Positions 36,651 through 50,000 of a DNA stretch of 64,000 nucleotides are shown in pieces. The stretch comes from Phoebastria nigripes. Lineage: Eukaryota > Chordata > Aves > Procellariiformes > Diomedeidae. The notes beneath the pieces were generated by a model. That model did not search any database. It was given only the letters and a program-made list of their open reading frames with translations, and was not told where the DNA came from. The stretch's first letter is position 1. Every line of letters starts with the position of its first letter. Made by a program: the position numbers and the translations under genes. The stretch is from assembly GCA_035582835.1 (NCBI GenBank), contig JAYKAV010002553.1, positions 222,945 to 286,944 on the forward strand, in the 5' to 3' direction.

Positions 36651-39600
36651 TCTCACAGCAGCACAAAAAGAACACTTAGTAGTTTTATCCACTTCCTCAT
36701 TGTTGATATGTCAGGGCAGTGATACAAATTCATTGCTGCTTGTCAGCTGTCTGGCATCTGCTGACAATGTCTACAGGAAAAGTGAGTGGTTATATTTAAG
36801 TATCTGTCAGCAAATATGACAAAAGACATGAATACTTCTCTGGGATTTGCAATGACCTTTTCATTTGCCTTGAAGAGTTGTCTTCCTCTGATCAAGAAAC
36901 TAATTAGATTGCTGAAACTTGCTGTACATCTCTATCACCACACTGAGGAAATCCATGTCTCCATTTGACAGTGACTCTGCAGGGTATCATCTCCATTCTT
37001 CCTATAAGCCTGTGGCTACAAATAGTTACACTTCTCCATAGCTGAGGCCTGGGCTTCATACTGTGAAGGTGATAGCAGACTGGAAAACCTTGGTTGTAAG
37101 CAATTGCATTGTTTGGGAAAGCTGAATTACCTTGGAAGCTCATCATCTTGAGTTTCCGCAGTCCATTGGTACAGTCCTGTAATGGGCCCCAAGCTGATAG
37201 CTCTTGAAAGTAGGTTGAAGGAGTTAAAAGCAGTCACAGCTTTCCGTATACCAAGAAGATAATGTTTTCTGACGCTACCACAGGACATACATGCATCTTA
37301 ATTTTCATAAGATGGGAAGTGCACATCTAGAAACAAGCTGGTAAAATGGATCTTCCAGTGACCCCCAGCAACCAGCAGTGGTGGTGAGGATGAGGCTATT
37401 GTCTTTACAGTGTCACACAGATGAGCAATAGGACTATGGCAAGGCCTATTGTCTCAGTGGATTATTTGCTATTTGATTTCATGATTTGCTGAAGACAATT
37501 GGGAAATTAAGGGGGTGCCAGGAGCACACTCACAGAAGCTTCAGGTGGAGTAATCTTAGACTAGAAAAGAGATGTAGATTCAAACTCTATCTGTTCACCA
37601 CAGCATGTGCCTGGGAGGAACTCTTTCTTGTGGAATACACTGCCNCTAGTAATAGTCAGACATCTCACAACAGATACACTACAAAAATATGCCTCCAGAT
37701 TAAGAGTAGGTTCTTTCTGGAAGTTCTTTGTTTGCTGCAGATTTCACAGTCAAGGGGATCACTAAGGTCTTCAGTTTGTGCTCCTCCATAACAGAGGCCC
37801 TTGAACTTCATGCTACTGCAGAACTCTCTCCCCCAGTAGCTGTGGCCAGGACAGAGATGCTGCACAGCAAGCAGCTACATCCAGGGAAGATAAAGCATGA
37901 GCCTACTCCCCTCTTCCACGCCAAGTGACATTCCTCCATCTGAAGCAAGATGAGAAAAGAACAAAAAAACTCAGTTTTGTATGAAGATTTTCTTTTCTCT
38001 CTACCAAGAGAACTGAGCTGTTCTTATTAGCTCACATGGGAGACTCAGGAGGCCTATTTGTATATAGCTTATATGTGTGCCTAGCAGGGCTGCCCTCTGA
38101 AGAAAGGCATCAAGTTCCTATATTCTAGGTGTCAGTAATATGGATCCCAGTGCACATTCAGCTGGGTCATAAAACCTCTCTTTGCTTACAATAACTATGA
38201 AAGCACTAAGTGCATTGAATTAAAATACTGTTAAAGCGGTTTGTGGGTACTCCCTATAAATAATCATCAAGATCCAACTCCTGGGAGGCCACCATATTTC
38301 ACTCAGTTTTGTTCCTTGCAATCTAGGGAGAAGGCAAGCTTCATAAATATGCACCTTCTCTATTAACAGTTAAAATTCTTGACTTTCAAAGAGACACTTT
38401 TTTCCCTTTTTGCAGGCTTCCCACTTCCAAAAGACAAATACACAACTGAGTAGGTCATACTGTCCTGAACCCTGCTGCTATTCCAGGCAGGGAGTAATTC
38501 AGAAACCTATGTCTAAATGCAGCTTAGATTGTTTTAGCTTTAAATTCTTGAATGAAACCCTGTGCCTGAATGCCACTTTGTTAGCTATATCACTCTGTTC
38601 CCAGTGATGCTACTGGTGGACCTCCATTCGCCCCATCAGTCCATATGACCTCTTCTTATGACCGGGGTTTTGGGGTCCCCACAATATAGTGAGGGAACAA
38701 AGGTGTCTCCCCCCACTGCGTGCTCAGTGTCTGTCTGCCAGCCCTCCTCCCTTTGCTTTACACCCAAGTGTGAGTGTGATGGAGACTTACATAGGTAGAT
38801 GGATAGATAGATAGANAGACAGACATACAGAAAGACTGATGTATAGATACTCTCTCCCATGCTTCAAAAACCTTCATCTTCTCAGATGAGAAAGTATTTC
38901 TCACTGTCTAAAAGGAGGGGGAAAAGTACTTTGTGAAAGACTTTAAAAGGAGATCTGTGTTTCAAGAATGCCTTCGTCTAATCCTTCAGTGTTTTATCAC
39001 TTATCCCTAGATTTAAAGGACTAAAAATTATGATTCCATGGGAAATTAGATCTAAATTACATACCAATGGAAATCAGTATGCAACCGACCTTAACTATAA
39101 TGCTTCTTACATGTTCCAATATTGTTTATACTGCATATATATACTTAATTTAGTCCTTATCCTCTTTTAATAGAGGCATTGTCCCCAGTGTTAGCTGGTA
39201 TTGTAAACAGAAAAAAATTGAAACTTCTCATTAAAATGTTTTGGGGTTGGCTTATTTTAATTTTGTATGTTTTTTTTTTCTTTTTTCTCCTTTCTCTGTA
39301 AATTGTGTTCTCGTTTACGGAGAAAAAAGTTAACTTTCTGAAGTTGAGGTACTCTTTATATGCCTAAATTTTAATATTACTCTAAATTTCTCCTTTTACT
39401 TCTGCACTTCCCTTTATTTGGCAGATGGAAGGGAGGGAAGTGAAGGGGGAGGAGAGGTAAAAATACTCCAAAACATGTTTATTCCCTGAAACTTTAAATC
39501 CTTCAAAACATTTTTGATAATAATTTCTAATGCACACAAGCTATTTACATTATCACCTATCAAATCACCTCATCAGTTTCAGAAGTTATTGACTATTTTT

Positions 39601-41724
39601 CAGGACAGCTCTGATTCAGAAGTCCCCAGGCCATGAATTCTAAGGGCTGTGGGATGTTTCCATGCCATTATGTACCACAGAGCTCTCGCATTTTCTGAGG
39701 TCATTACATTGGTTTTGTAAACACAAAAACATCGCCACACTGGCATTCCTAATCTGGATCTGCCCAATGGCCCAGTCCTCTCTCACCAACCATGAACAGA
39801 ACCAGCTGCTCCCAATAGCAGAAGCAAAAACTCAGCTTCTGAAATAACCTACCCAGGATGAATGGTCCTGCCTAGCCACCATTAGTTAGTTAATCTACTA
39901 TAACGATTTTAAAAAGCACATAATGAAGAACGGGCCAAATAACTTTAAGAATGCTGCATCACTAAAAGGTCTCATTTAGTCAGCTGTAGCTGAGCAATAT
40001 AGGTGATCAGCGAAAGCACCACAAATGAATGAATTCACAGTACAATACAACACTGTAGTTAAATTCCTTTCCTATAAATTCTTGCTGGATCACTTTGACA
40101 AGCAAGATGTGTCAGACCAGAAAACGACCATGCTGTCATTGCCCAAAGGAGTAGGCATGTCTATTTGGTTATGATCATATTCTAATAATTTCCCAATAGT
40201 CATAAAGCTGAGCATAGGGATCTCTGATAGATTGGTTTAATGGACTGACACTGATCAAAGAGAGAATGTGAGTTAGGTATTTATGAGCATGGGTCTAACT
40301 GAGATTCATTAGAGGATGCAACGGTCTCACGAGTTAGACGCTCCATCAAACAAGTCACTTAAAACCAGGCTGGAGAGAAGCACTGAACTGTTCAAATGCT
40401 TAGTGGTGAGTGAATAGATGCACAGGAATGAAAGGAAATATCCAGGTTATTCAGTGCATCCAGCACTTCAGTTGCGCACAACAGGCATTTAGGATGGGAA
40501 TCAACTCCAGATCAACGCATTTAAATAGATATATCTACATCTGGGCACCTACACTGGGGCCAGGTGTTTAAATAGCTACTGCAGTCAGTGGAGACTCAGG
40601 TCTCCCTAAAGCAGACAGTGGCTGGTGAGCTGAATGAACAGCTCTCCAGCCTCCATGACGAGTTCTTTATTGACTATCCTGGCAGGTCAGACATCAGCTC
40701 ACACCTAGATATGTACGATAAAGTTCTTAATCCTCAACTGAATTCCAGGTCTTTCCTAAGAGGAACTGTCATTCTGTGAACATCGTTGAACAACCAGTAA
40801 AACAAACACCATGTGCTCCCATAAATCTGCACTGTAAAAGACATGTACTTTACAAGGAGAGTAACGGTTCAATTTAGTGTTCTGAATGAATGCATGTAGA
40901 GCCATTTGAGAGGTCCTGGGCTATACAATGCACACACAGAGATTTGGCAGATATGACACAGGACTCACAGAAAAGCAGTGACATTCTAGAACAATAGCTG
41001 GGGACCAGGCATGATACCCTAGGATATTTTAAGTGGCACCAGATTCCTATGCTTAGACAACAAAATTGAGCTCTTAGTGACCTCCTAAGCAAGAACTGAG
41101 CTCCAAATTTCTTTATATGTTGTCTAGCGCAGCAGTGTTCTCTGAGCATTGTAACCTGCAACACAGTTATTGGCAGAAGCACCTCTTCTGGTTTCCGTAC
41201 TGTGGGACCATAGTCCTTCCCATGGTACGTCACGTCCAAGCTGGTAAGGATGAGGATCCTTGATTTCCACAAGCAATCTCAGCTTAACATCCACAAAGTG
41301 TGAATATGGAATCTCTTCAGTGCTGCTTTTTGGTCTTTAAAATATGGCTTAGGTCAACTATAGCAACCCTCGTTCAGGTGAAAAACAAAAAGGCAAAGAG
41401 GAAAATCAAAAGGGAAACAAAAGTACACATGGCTGAATTACCTTGCTCCACTTTCAGGTTTCTTGATCAAAGGTATGTTACCTAGTTTCATTCTGGATCT
41501 TGGCAGACACATGTTTAATTAAAATAATTACTGATAGATGAAAAAAAATCCTTTCAAATCCAGAAAAAAAAGTAGTAGCAAAGTCCAGGGAAACCAGAAG
41601 AAAGTATGGTGCAGAACTAGAAAGGCACATCTCCACCTGATCTTTTAGTTTCATTTCCCAATATGGGATACTGTTGTCTTTTATTAGTGCTTAATTAATC
41701 TGTTGATAAGGAATCATTCTTTAT
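36651..41724. other. Gene-free block with a GATA-type microsatellite
   Basis: No supported gene. Content is a GATA/GACA microsatellite at 38796-38828 and T-rich or AT-rich stretches near 39180-39300. A segment near 40530-40600 ('GGGCACCTACACTGGGGCC...CAGTGGAGACTCAGG') looks like an old interspersed repeat, but I cannot name it. Open frames reach at most 132 codons (40874-41272, minus) and resemble nothing known. Confidence 0.55.
38796..38828. repeat. GATA/GACA compound microsatellite
   Basis: Four-base units GATG, GATA x3-4, then GACA/CATA. One undetermined base lies at 38816, at the switch from GATA to GACA units. Confidence 0.9.
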
Positions 41725-42560
41725 ATCTCAGGTAAGGGAAATACAATAAATTTAATCTATTCAGACTTCAAAACTGCGTTTGATATGGTGCAGCATGGGA
41801 ATATAGTAGTTACATTGCAGAAAATCGTTATTAGTAGAATAACTACAAGGCAAGTCATGAGTAGAGAAGAGATTACAACAGCATGTGCTAAACTGAGAAA
41901 TATTTAGCTGAAGGGAAGTTACTTGTGGAATTCCCTAGAACTGGCATCAGGATGATATTTCTTCAGAAATTTAACAAATAATGAAATTTGCCATGACACA
42001 GAGTTAGAGGCACTAGGCAAAATTAAAGAAAATCTGTATATTACGTAGTATGAATGAGATGACTTTAAGGTCTGGATTAATTGAAATCAGATGACTAAGG
42101 TCAAGGACACGTTCCCGGAAACTATAGTCAATGTTCGTTATAGAATATAAGTCATATTTATTCTCGAACCCTCATTAGGAAATGGCAGAGGAAAAGTAAT
42201 ATTTAGGTAAATGAGTCAACAATAGGATGGCCAAGAGCCACTGGGGTGATGTGACCAAGAAAAAGGCAAATATTAATTTGGATATATAAAGTGAGTTTCC
42301 TCCAGGAGAAACACAGGGAAGTATTTAATGTCTCTGGAAAAGACATTAGACAAACCACATAGACTTATGTCAGCTGGGATCCCAGAAACATCATTCGCAC
42401 TGGACTACAGATACAGAAGGGAGATGGGAATGAGCAGAGGAATGCAGAAGCAGTTGTAAGAGAGGAGGTTATAAAGACAGTGAAGAGACTAAGTTCACTT
42501 TGCTTCATCTGGTGGAACAAAGTCCAAGAGGAGGTAGAATAATTCCTCTGAGGTAAACAC
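41725..42560 (+). mobile_element. Ancient, highly decayed CR1-type LINE
   Basis: Collinear remnants of a CR1-family reverse transcriptase are visible in sense orientation. 'GACTTCAAAACTGCGTTTGATATGGTGCAGCATGG' (about 41764-41798) corresponds to the palm A region D-F-K-T-A-F-D-M-V-Q-H. 'TGGAATTCCCTAG' near 41936 corresponds to the GVPQG region. 'AAATTTGCCATGACACAGAGTTAGAGG' near 41984 corresponds to K-F-A-x-D-T-x-L. 'GTGACCAAGAAAAAGGCAAAT' near 42249 matches the 'KKAN' segment and 'CTAAGTTCACTTTGCTTCATCTGG' near 42489 the 'LRELGLFSL' segment. Every frame is shattered. The pattern resembles the ancient CR1 lineages of turtles and crocodiles more than the young avian ones. The right end stops where a younger CR1 begins. 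Confidence 0.75.
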
Positions 42561-42566
42561 CTAGGA

Positions 42567-42875
42567 ACAGTCATAGAGTCATTTGTTGGAAGGCATCGCT
42601 GCGGGACCTCTTGTCAAGCCCCAGCTTAAGTCCGTACTGTCACCATCAGTAGGTCAGGTCAGCCATGGCTCTGTACAAACAAGTCTTAAAAAACTTTTAG
42701 GATGGGGATGCCACACCTTCTCTGGTGGTCATTGCCAATACACTCAGGAAAATACTTTCCTAATGTCCAGCCTGAACCTCTCCAGCTGCAGTTTGTGACC
42801 ATTTCCCATTGTTATGTTCTCTGGCAGTACCAAGAGCATTTACAGATCACCTCTGTCTCCAAAAAAGAAGTATTT
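42567..42875 (-). mobile_element. CR1 LINE 3' fragment, antisense
   Basis: On the plus strand it begins 'ACAGTCATAGAGTCATTTGTTGGAAGG', the reverse complement of a CR1 3' end. It continues through 'CTTTCCTAATGTCCAGCCTGAACCTC' (near 42755) and 'GCAGTTTGTGACCATTTCCC'. These are the reverse complements of the ORF2 C-terminal 'RLDIRK' segment and its neighbourhood. Frames are broken. The 5' truncation point is near 42875. It sits directly after the ancient sense CR1 and may have inserted into it. Confidence 0.8.
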
Positions 42876-42899
42876 CCACTAAGCAAGATGTGGTCCTAA

Positions 42900-43080
42900 A
42901 CAGATGGATATAAATCTATCTTGAGTAACTCAAAATTAGAGGAACTTTTTCTCCGTTACTGGACTGGGGCTCTGGAGCAGATTTTGGTCAGGGAGACTGG
43001 GAATCAGAGGAAGGTAAGACAGTCAGTCAACTTTAAGGTGAAGCTTTAATAAATTTCAGAATTTCTTAACCTCTTGGTTA
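42900..43080 (+). mobile_element. Possible continuation of the ancient CR1
   Basis: 'AACTCAAAATTAGAGGAAC', 'GGCTCTGGAGCAGATTTTGG' and 'AACTTTAAGGTGAAGCTT' followed by 'AATAAATTTCAGAA' resemble the C-terminal and 3' UTR region of ancient CR1 lineages in sense orientation. Such a continuation is expected if the younger antisense CR1 split an older copy. The match is weak and needs an alignment. Confidence 0.35.
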
Positions 43081-43255
43081 AGATGTGGAAGAGTCTTGGA
43101 TTCTGTGATGTCTTTCCAGCTCTCTGTTCTGCAGTCACAAGTTTCTCCTCTAATTTTCCCCATCTAATAGAGCAAGGACTTTGCAAATGTTTGCACCTTT
43201 CCCATTAGGTGCAACAGGAAATTGCCAATTATTATTAGTAATTTTAACACAGCCC

Positions 43256-43315
43256 AAGTACTGTTTGCTAGAAATCCCACCGACGAAGTACTGTTTGCTG
43301 GAAATCCCACTAACT
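43256..43315. repeat. Two-copy 30-bp tandem duplication
   Basis: The unit starting AAGTACTGTTTGCT is present at 43256-43285 and 43286-43315. The first 25 bases differ at one position only (A/G), and the last five differ more. This indicates a small local duplication. Confidence 0.9.
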
Positions 43316-44056
43316 AGACCATGAGTCTGCCAGGGTTATACAGGAGTATAAAGGTAAATCAGTATCAGAGGGCTGGACTGGATCACTGTTACTCACAGTA
43401 AATAGTCCCCTGGAATTCCTTACAAACCCTTTGTGGAGATAAACACTTATTGTGAGAATAGATTCTTTTGCAAGGAAATTTTCTACAAAGCCAAGAAGTT
43501 TCTTAATATCAGTCATAAAATGCACACAGAATTCCTTTAACAGAGAGGGATATGATTGTTTCTAGGAATATTTTTTTTTTCATGGGTGACCTTGTACAGT
43601 ATTATTCAAGACAAGTTTTTTCAGCACTGAAATAGAGTTATAAACATGTCTGAGCTTTATATATATATAGGTATTACAAAAAATAATAATTCCGATGATG
43701 GCTTCGAACGGAAAGAAAATCAACTTTGATTACTTGCCAAATGCTACTGGAGTATTATAAGCTATGGAAGTTATTTCTTCATAGCAAATTTCCTCATTTT
43801 ATTGGCTCTCAGGAAAGAAATTCATGTTTTTAGGCACTCTCCTTTTCCTGCTTCTCTTTCTTTTCAGTCTCCTCTTTATCTCTGGCACTAAAACATTCTC
43901 TTTTCAGAGCCATTACTTTATTAATGCATGATTATGCATTTGCGACACTACTTCCTTCAGCTTCTGTCTGAATACCTTTATCAAGTCTCTTTCTCACATT
44001 TGGAAATTACAATATAGAACTGAAAAAGAACAGTTCTTGCATTTTTCCCCTTCAAG

Positions 44057-44078
44057 AAATAAAATAAATAAATAAATA
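44057..44078. repeat. (AAAT)n simple repeat
   Basis: About five AAAT units in 22 bp. Confidence 0.9.
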
Positions 44079-47000
44079 GGTCAGACAACACTGTGTGCAG
44101 GTGTTCCTGTATGAAACAATTGATATTATTATATAAAAGGAAATGGAATGAGATGAGTTTTACTGAATCCCTTAGAGAAATCATTCAATATGCACTCTTA
44201 TCAAAGTCTAGTAATGGCCCGGCTGCTGCTTGTTTGCTTTGATGAAGCTGATAATAACAGAAATCTACATTTATTTGCATTCTTTCTGCTAGAATTCACT
44301 GAGGCATCTCCAAATGTAATTTTAAAGTATTAATCTAACACATGTAGATTTTCGAGTTGCATTAAGTAGAAAGATCAGACACAAACTCATGAGACAAAGT
44401 TCTTCTGGGGGCTGCACTTGACCACCATGACCATTAGTGTACATTCTTTCTGAGAGTCACCAACATGAGTATTACCTCACTTTTTAAAGTATCTAGTCAG
44501 AGATAGTCAATGCACCAAGGGTGCACCAAGTGTAGGGGACAAAGGGTGTAGCTACTGAGAGTAATACTTTTGCAGCTTTATTGAGGTAAGCTATGAAGAT
44601 GTAGTAAGGAGGTACAAAGACCTGGAAGTTAACTAGGAATCTATCACAGCTCCCTTCTCCAGGATCATGTCTCTGTCTAGAGATATAGCTACTTCACTAA
44701 TGCTTAAACCTCAGAATCCAGGTATGGCCCTACAACTTAAGTTTCCAAAGGTCTGATGTAGGAGGCAGAAGACTGTATTAGACACTGAGTTCAAGCCCTA
44801 TCATCAACTAACAACTGATGTGACTACTGCCAAAATCTGAAAGAATCGGAAGCAAACATTTATGTCCTAATTTTCTCTACTTTGCATATCCTGGTTCTTT
44901 GTTTGAAAAATATGACTTTCTGAACAATGAAGGAAGCTGATTTCATTGTTGCAATGGATGTGACAAAAATTATGGAAATTTTCTGGTTTGGAAAACCGCT
45001 GTTCTCACCAGAATGCCAAGGGGTTTGGACACTTCTGCTCAGACTTTAAGATGGCTTCAAAGACAGAGTCTAAAAGAAACTAGGCCTTGCTATTCTGCAA
45101 CTGGCACGGTCACATCCTTCTTACTAAGAATTCAGCATAATATTTTTGATAATCTGCATCATCAGTTCTTTCTTCAGATACCTTCTTTTATTTACTATAA
45201 ATCTTTCCTTGTGCAGTTACTGGCTGCAACAAGGCAACAGCTACTCATGCTAACTCAACGTGCTTTATTCCGTTACTCCAGTGAGGACTCTGTATTGACT
45301 CAGTTGTCTTCCTCTCAAGAGCCCCAGACAAACTTAGTGGCTTCCAAAAACTTCCCCAATCAATACCTCCTAAGGTCCCTGAAGTGCTATAATCTGAATC
45401 AAGGTCTGTGAAGCAAAACTGAAAATGAGCTTAGCAGGGTTTAGCTGCAGCCTGTTATCTGTCACAGGAGGGTTTGGTTTTTGCTACGTGTTTTTTTTTG
45501 TTGTTGTTCTTTGCTTGTTTGTTTTTTACTAACTTTCACTTCTCAAAAGTCAGCTTCTGTTTCTGAATCTGCAAGCTGTAGCCATGCACCAGGTAGGCGC
45601 CACTCAAACTTTGAGCTGAATAATCAAATAGTTCTGATTTCTTCACTTGTCCCAGAAACAAAAGACGCATCTAGGCTGAAAGGATCTCATTTGATTTGTT
45701 TAACTTGATTCTTCTCCTTTGTCACAATTTGAAATAATTGTTGGAACAGAGACATAGTTGCTGGTAGAGTGGCAGCTTTCCAAGGCAAAGACAATTTTCA
45801 GGTGATTTTTTCTGTATCCCTCAAAGAATGATTCATTCATTTTAAGGCCTGATCAAGAAGCTTCCCTGTAACATTATATTATTTGCATCCAATCCACTAG
45901 CCACAGCTGACAAAATCAATTAGATATTAGTAAAGGCAAAAAATTTTCCAACCAGAAAAGCCACTCCGTTGATACACGTTTTTATTAACACAATAACAAC
46001 TTGAGAATATATTCACAATGGAATTATTTTTTTTTATTTTTACACACATAGTTAAGGGAGGACCACTGGGCTCATGAACATTCATGCTCAATATTATTAT
46101 TTGGTGAGATATAATCATATTTATATTTTGGCATTGCTTTGATCCCTGGGAAATGCATTTTGGGTATTGCTGAATTGTCTCTGGAGCACACAAAGAACCA
46201 TTGGGACACTGTCCTATATCATCTCTAAAACTTGCCTTTATTCCCTGGGTACATGTAAGTCATCTTGCATTATCAGATGGGAGATGGCAGTATTCCGTTC
46301 CCTCTCTGTCTGATGCAGATTGTTTTGCATAACTTAAATTCTGTTGTCCGTACATGTAATTGTTCACAAGACATAAAGTAAACCAAGGAGTGATGCTTTC
46401 TGCTCTATGTATACTATAGGCAACCAGAGCAGAACACAAGGATACCCTCACATCCCTTGCTCTGAAATGTGAGTTCTGTGGCTTTAATAGGAAAGGAGTC
46501 ATGAACATTCATCCAGGGCTCAACAGATAAGTTTCCATCTCCTTTGAGAGCTAGGAAAGAATAATATAGTCAATATTTCCTTTTCTTGAAAAATCTCAAT
46601 TCGGTGAAAACCAAATTTTTCAAAGCAAAAAGCCATTTGACACCAGTCTTTCAAGGAAGGTTATGAAGTTAGAACTGGCTATTTTTACATTTCAGAAATG
46701 AGAATTTCTAGGGATTCTTCTGTCCGAAGCTATTTTTATTTTGGTAATTACTTGCATTTTTGTAATGCAATAAGTTGGAAACAGAATTTCAGACTCTGAA
46801 ATAATTAGAACAAAACTTTTTATTGAGCTGAAATATTTTTTTAAATAGATTTGTAAAAAAAATATGAAGATGCCACTTTTGTGGTCCAGTCGAGTACCAG
46901 GTCAGGATATAACCATGGTCATGAGCAAAAAGACGAATTGTCATCTGGCTCACATGAATTAGAAAGCCTTTTCTCTCTTCTACCCCTGTCCTTCAGAATG

Positions 47001-50000
47001 AAATTAAACATGATGGAAAAAAAGAAAGAATTTTGCAAAACCATTGCTGGGTACTGGCTATAACTAAATCTAAAACTTGACCATCACTTTGTTTTTGTTT
47101 TTTTTGAAACATTGAACAGTTTCTAAAGTCAGACTGTTTCTGGAAACTTTCTTTTCTGAATCAGGGTTCAAAAATAAAAAACAACTTGGAGCAACAAGAA
47201 GGAATGTTTATAACAAGTGATACTGCTGCAGTCAGTAGAGCTTAAACAAGGCTGAGTGAAGGTGGTGCTGTTTCAGTACATGGAGTCTACCCATCTTCCT
47301 CTCCTATGAATAGTTTTAATGGAAAAAAAATGATGTTTAGATTTGTATGTGCTTCTTTGTGTGTGGTGTCTGTATTTTGTACATCTGTAGGTGTCACTGG
47401 AAATAGCTAATTCATGTGCTGTCTGCCTGAAACCTACTGTATCAAATGTAAGTGTACTGAAAGAAATGTTACGGCTGTAGTATAAATCCTGGTTGATGGG
47501 TTTTAGTAATAGAAACACAGAACAGGGAGGGTGTTGCCAGCTGCAAGCCCAACTTCTGATAAAAACTTCAATGGCTGACTTTATTCATGTTCAAAGTGAA
47601 GAAATTTAACAGCAACCAGAATTAGCCACATGGAACTCATCTTTATGTTCAGTCTAGGTGAAATATTAAGGAAGATGCACACCGAGTCTAGTTTTAGTGA
47701 TATGGGACAGCAGGAGCTGATGTATTACCTAAGGTGTTACCCCAGGCAGAAGTTCAGGGAATGTAAAGAGTGGGTCTCACCACCAACTCATCTTCCAGTT
47801 GTCCTCCCAGGTGCCCCATCTCCTTTTTCCCCTTTCTTCTCCCCCTTCCCCATGCAGACGTCTCATGAAAGCTTTAATAGGGATTTAGAAACACTCGGCT
47901 TGTTAGAGGCACAATTGTGAATGTAATGAAACCAGTCTTTTACAACATCAGCTAATATACTGCATGGATTTAACAGGGAAGGTCTGTGAAAGGGAATGTT
48001 GTTCTTTTTTCTAAATGCACAGTGAGAACAACACTTCTTCAGCATGGAAAGCTAGGGAGATGGATGTGGAAGGAGCCACAGAAATCAATTAGGCTCTGAC
48101 TTTTATTCAAGTCCATAACTCACAATCCAGAAGGATGTGGTAACAGCTAAACAGTACTGGTACTTTATAGGCTGGACCCAGCCTTAGTACTAAAGCAGAT
48201 AATATTTTGTTGCCTTTGTTATGGATTACAAAAGCCAAGCTGAGGATTCCTATTCTTACCCCAGACACTTAAAATCAAAGCTGCCTATTTCTCACTGAAA
48301 TCAGCCTGTACCAAGATGACTGCTGGGGAATTTTCCTTGTTTGCCTGAGTGCTGAGGTGCCAAACATTAGTCTCAAGTTGTGAATTCATATCCCAAGTCC
48401 CAAGTTGCCTTCACTGGCCATAAAGTGGAAGCATGTGTAAGGAGAGTAGGGATGGTAGGGTGGACTGCAAAGGATTTTCCACTGGTGGAGCACTGCCTGC
48501 CCCAGTACCTAGTGTGAGAAAGGAGAAGAGCACTGGTCAGCCAACTGCCAGTGCTTATCTTTTGTCTCTCCCATTTTGGGGCCGAGTCCTGTAGCTCCCT
48601 CACCTTAGAGGCTCTCATTTCCCATGGATATTTGATAGCTATCCCTTGGCTGCAATGAATAATGAAACTCTACCTTGTAGGCATATACAGGGAATTTTTT
48701 ACGCTGGCTTCTACACAGTATGGGTGAGTTTCATTTCACTTAGCTAAAAGTTAGATGCTTAGGCTGCACTGTTATCCACAGCAAAACACAGGCATCTCCA
48801 GAGGGCCATTTCTCCCATTTGTTTTAAGTATCTATTGTTGGGTGGAATCATTCTCTTGCTGGTGGTGCCAATTGCTCTACTGACTATGTATGATGGTACA
48901 TAAAAGACTTTCTTAAGCTAGATGTCTAACTTTTAGGCAGATAGCTCCAACTCAATGTCATTGTTATTTTTCTAAATGCTCCAATAGAGATTGTAAAGCA
49001 GTTTCACGTATCTATCATCTCCTACCACATTTATAGAAAAGGGCAGTCCTGCATTTTAAAGGGAATTCCTTCCTCATTTCCCAAGAATGGCAAAAGGTCC
49101 CCTTAAGGTAGCCAATAAAAAAGTACAGATAAAGGAGAGAGCCTGTGTGGATTGATTCAGTGGGAAATAGAAACATATTTTATTCATTTCTTCTAGTGTT
49201 TCCAAGCTCCCCATAGGATTTTCTGTTCATACTTTCTTTGGTGAAGGCTTAGAAATCTATTTAGCCACTGTCAGATACCATGGACTAAAAAAGATACATA
49301 CTTGTGGTTATGATTAATTCTTCCCATATAATCAACCATCTTCCCTTGTTTGCTGAGACGAATGGACCACCGTATGTTGACTGAAAAAGCACATTGTAAT
49401 TTTTTCGTAGTTGCTGCTTTGATTTGTGTTTATTTCTCTTCTCTAAGCCTGACATATATATTGTCTATGAGTACGCATAACTCGACAGCCTTTGTCTGAC
49501 TTGGAAACAAATGTTTGATTGTTGCTCCAACAGTTTGTGGGACAGAAATTCAAGTGGCATAAATCAGTTTAGCTTCACAGACTGCAAAAAACCCCCTGTT
49601 CTGGTATATATTGAATTAAAATATATAAAGTTATACATGTTGGACCTTGATCCTTTCTCTCTTTTTTGGTCTTTTTTAAGAAAAGCAACGCAATTCAGCA
49701 CAGGCAGAGTTACTTCTCTGAATACCTGTTTACAAGGACACACTCGACAGCAGCAACTGACTTGTTCCAACTGAATCACTGGCAGGAGCAGATAAGATAT
49801 ATTGAATTTTTAATTGTATTTCATCATGAATACAGCTGTTTTGCATGAGTCACTATAGAAGCCCCATTTAACTATTCTCTGCTGGTTTCTGGACAAGAGG
49901 AACCTCAAATTTAATTAGAAGTGTGAGATGCAGCCAAGAATTTGATAACTAACAGCAATTCTGATGGAACTAAAAACCCAAAAAGGATAAACAGTGAGAG

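Noticed and set aside
38651..38700. Possible coding exon near the GATA microsatellite
   Set aside because: The only open frames here are short and run into the microsatellite, which encodes an artefactual Ser/Ile/Tyr repeat.
40874..41272. 132-codon minus-strand open frame
   Set aside because: No known domain, and not distinguishable from chance.
45013..45411. 132-codon plus-strand open frame
   Set aside because: No recognisable motif or family, ordinary composition, and no supporting splice or promoter context.
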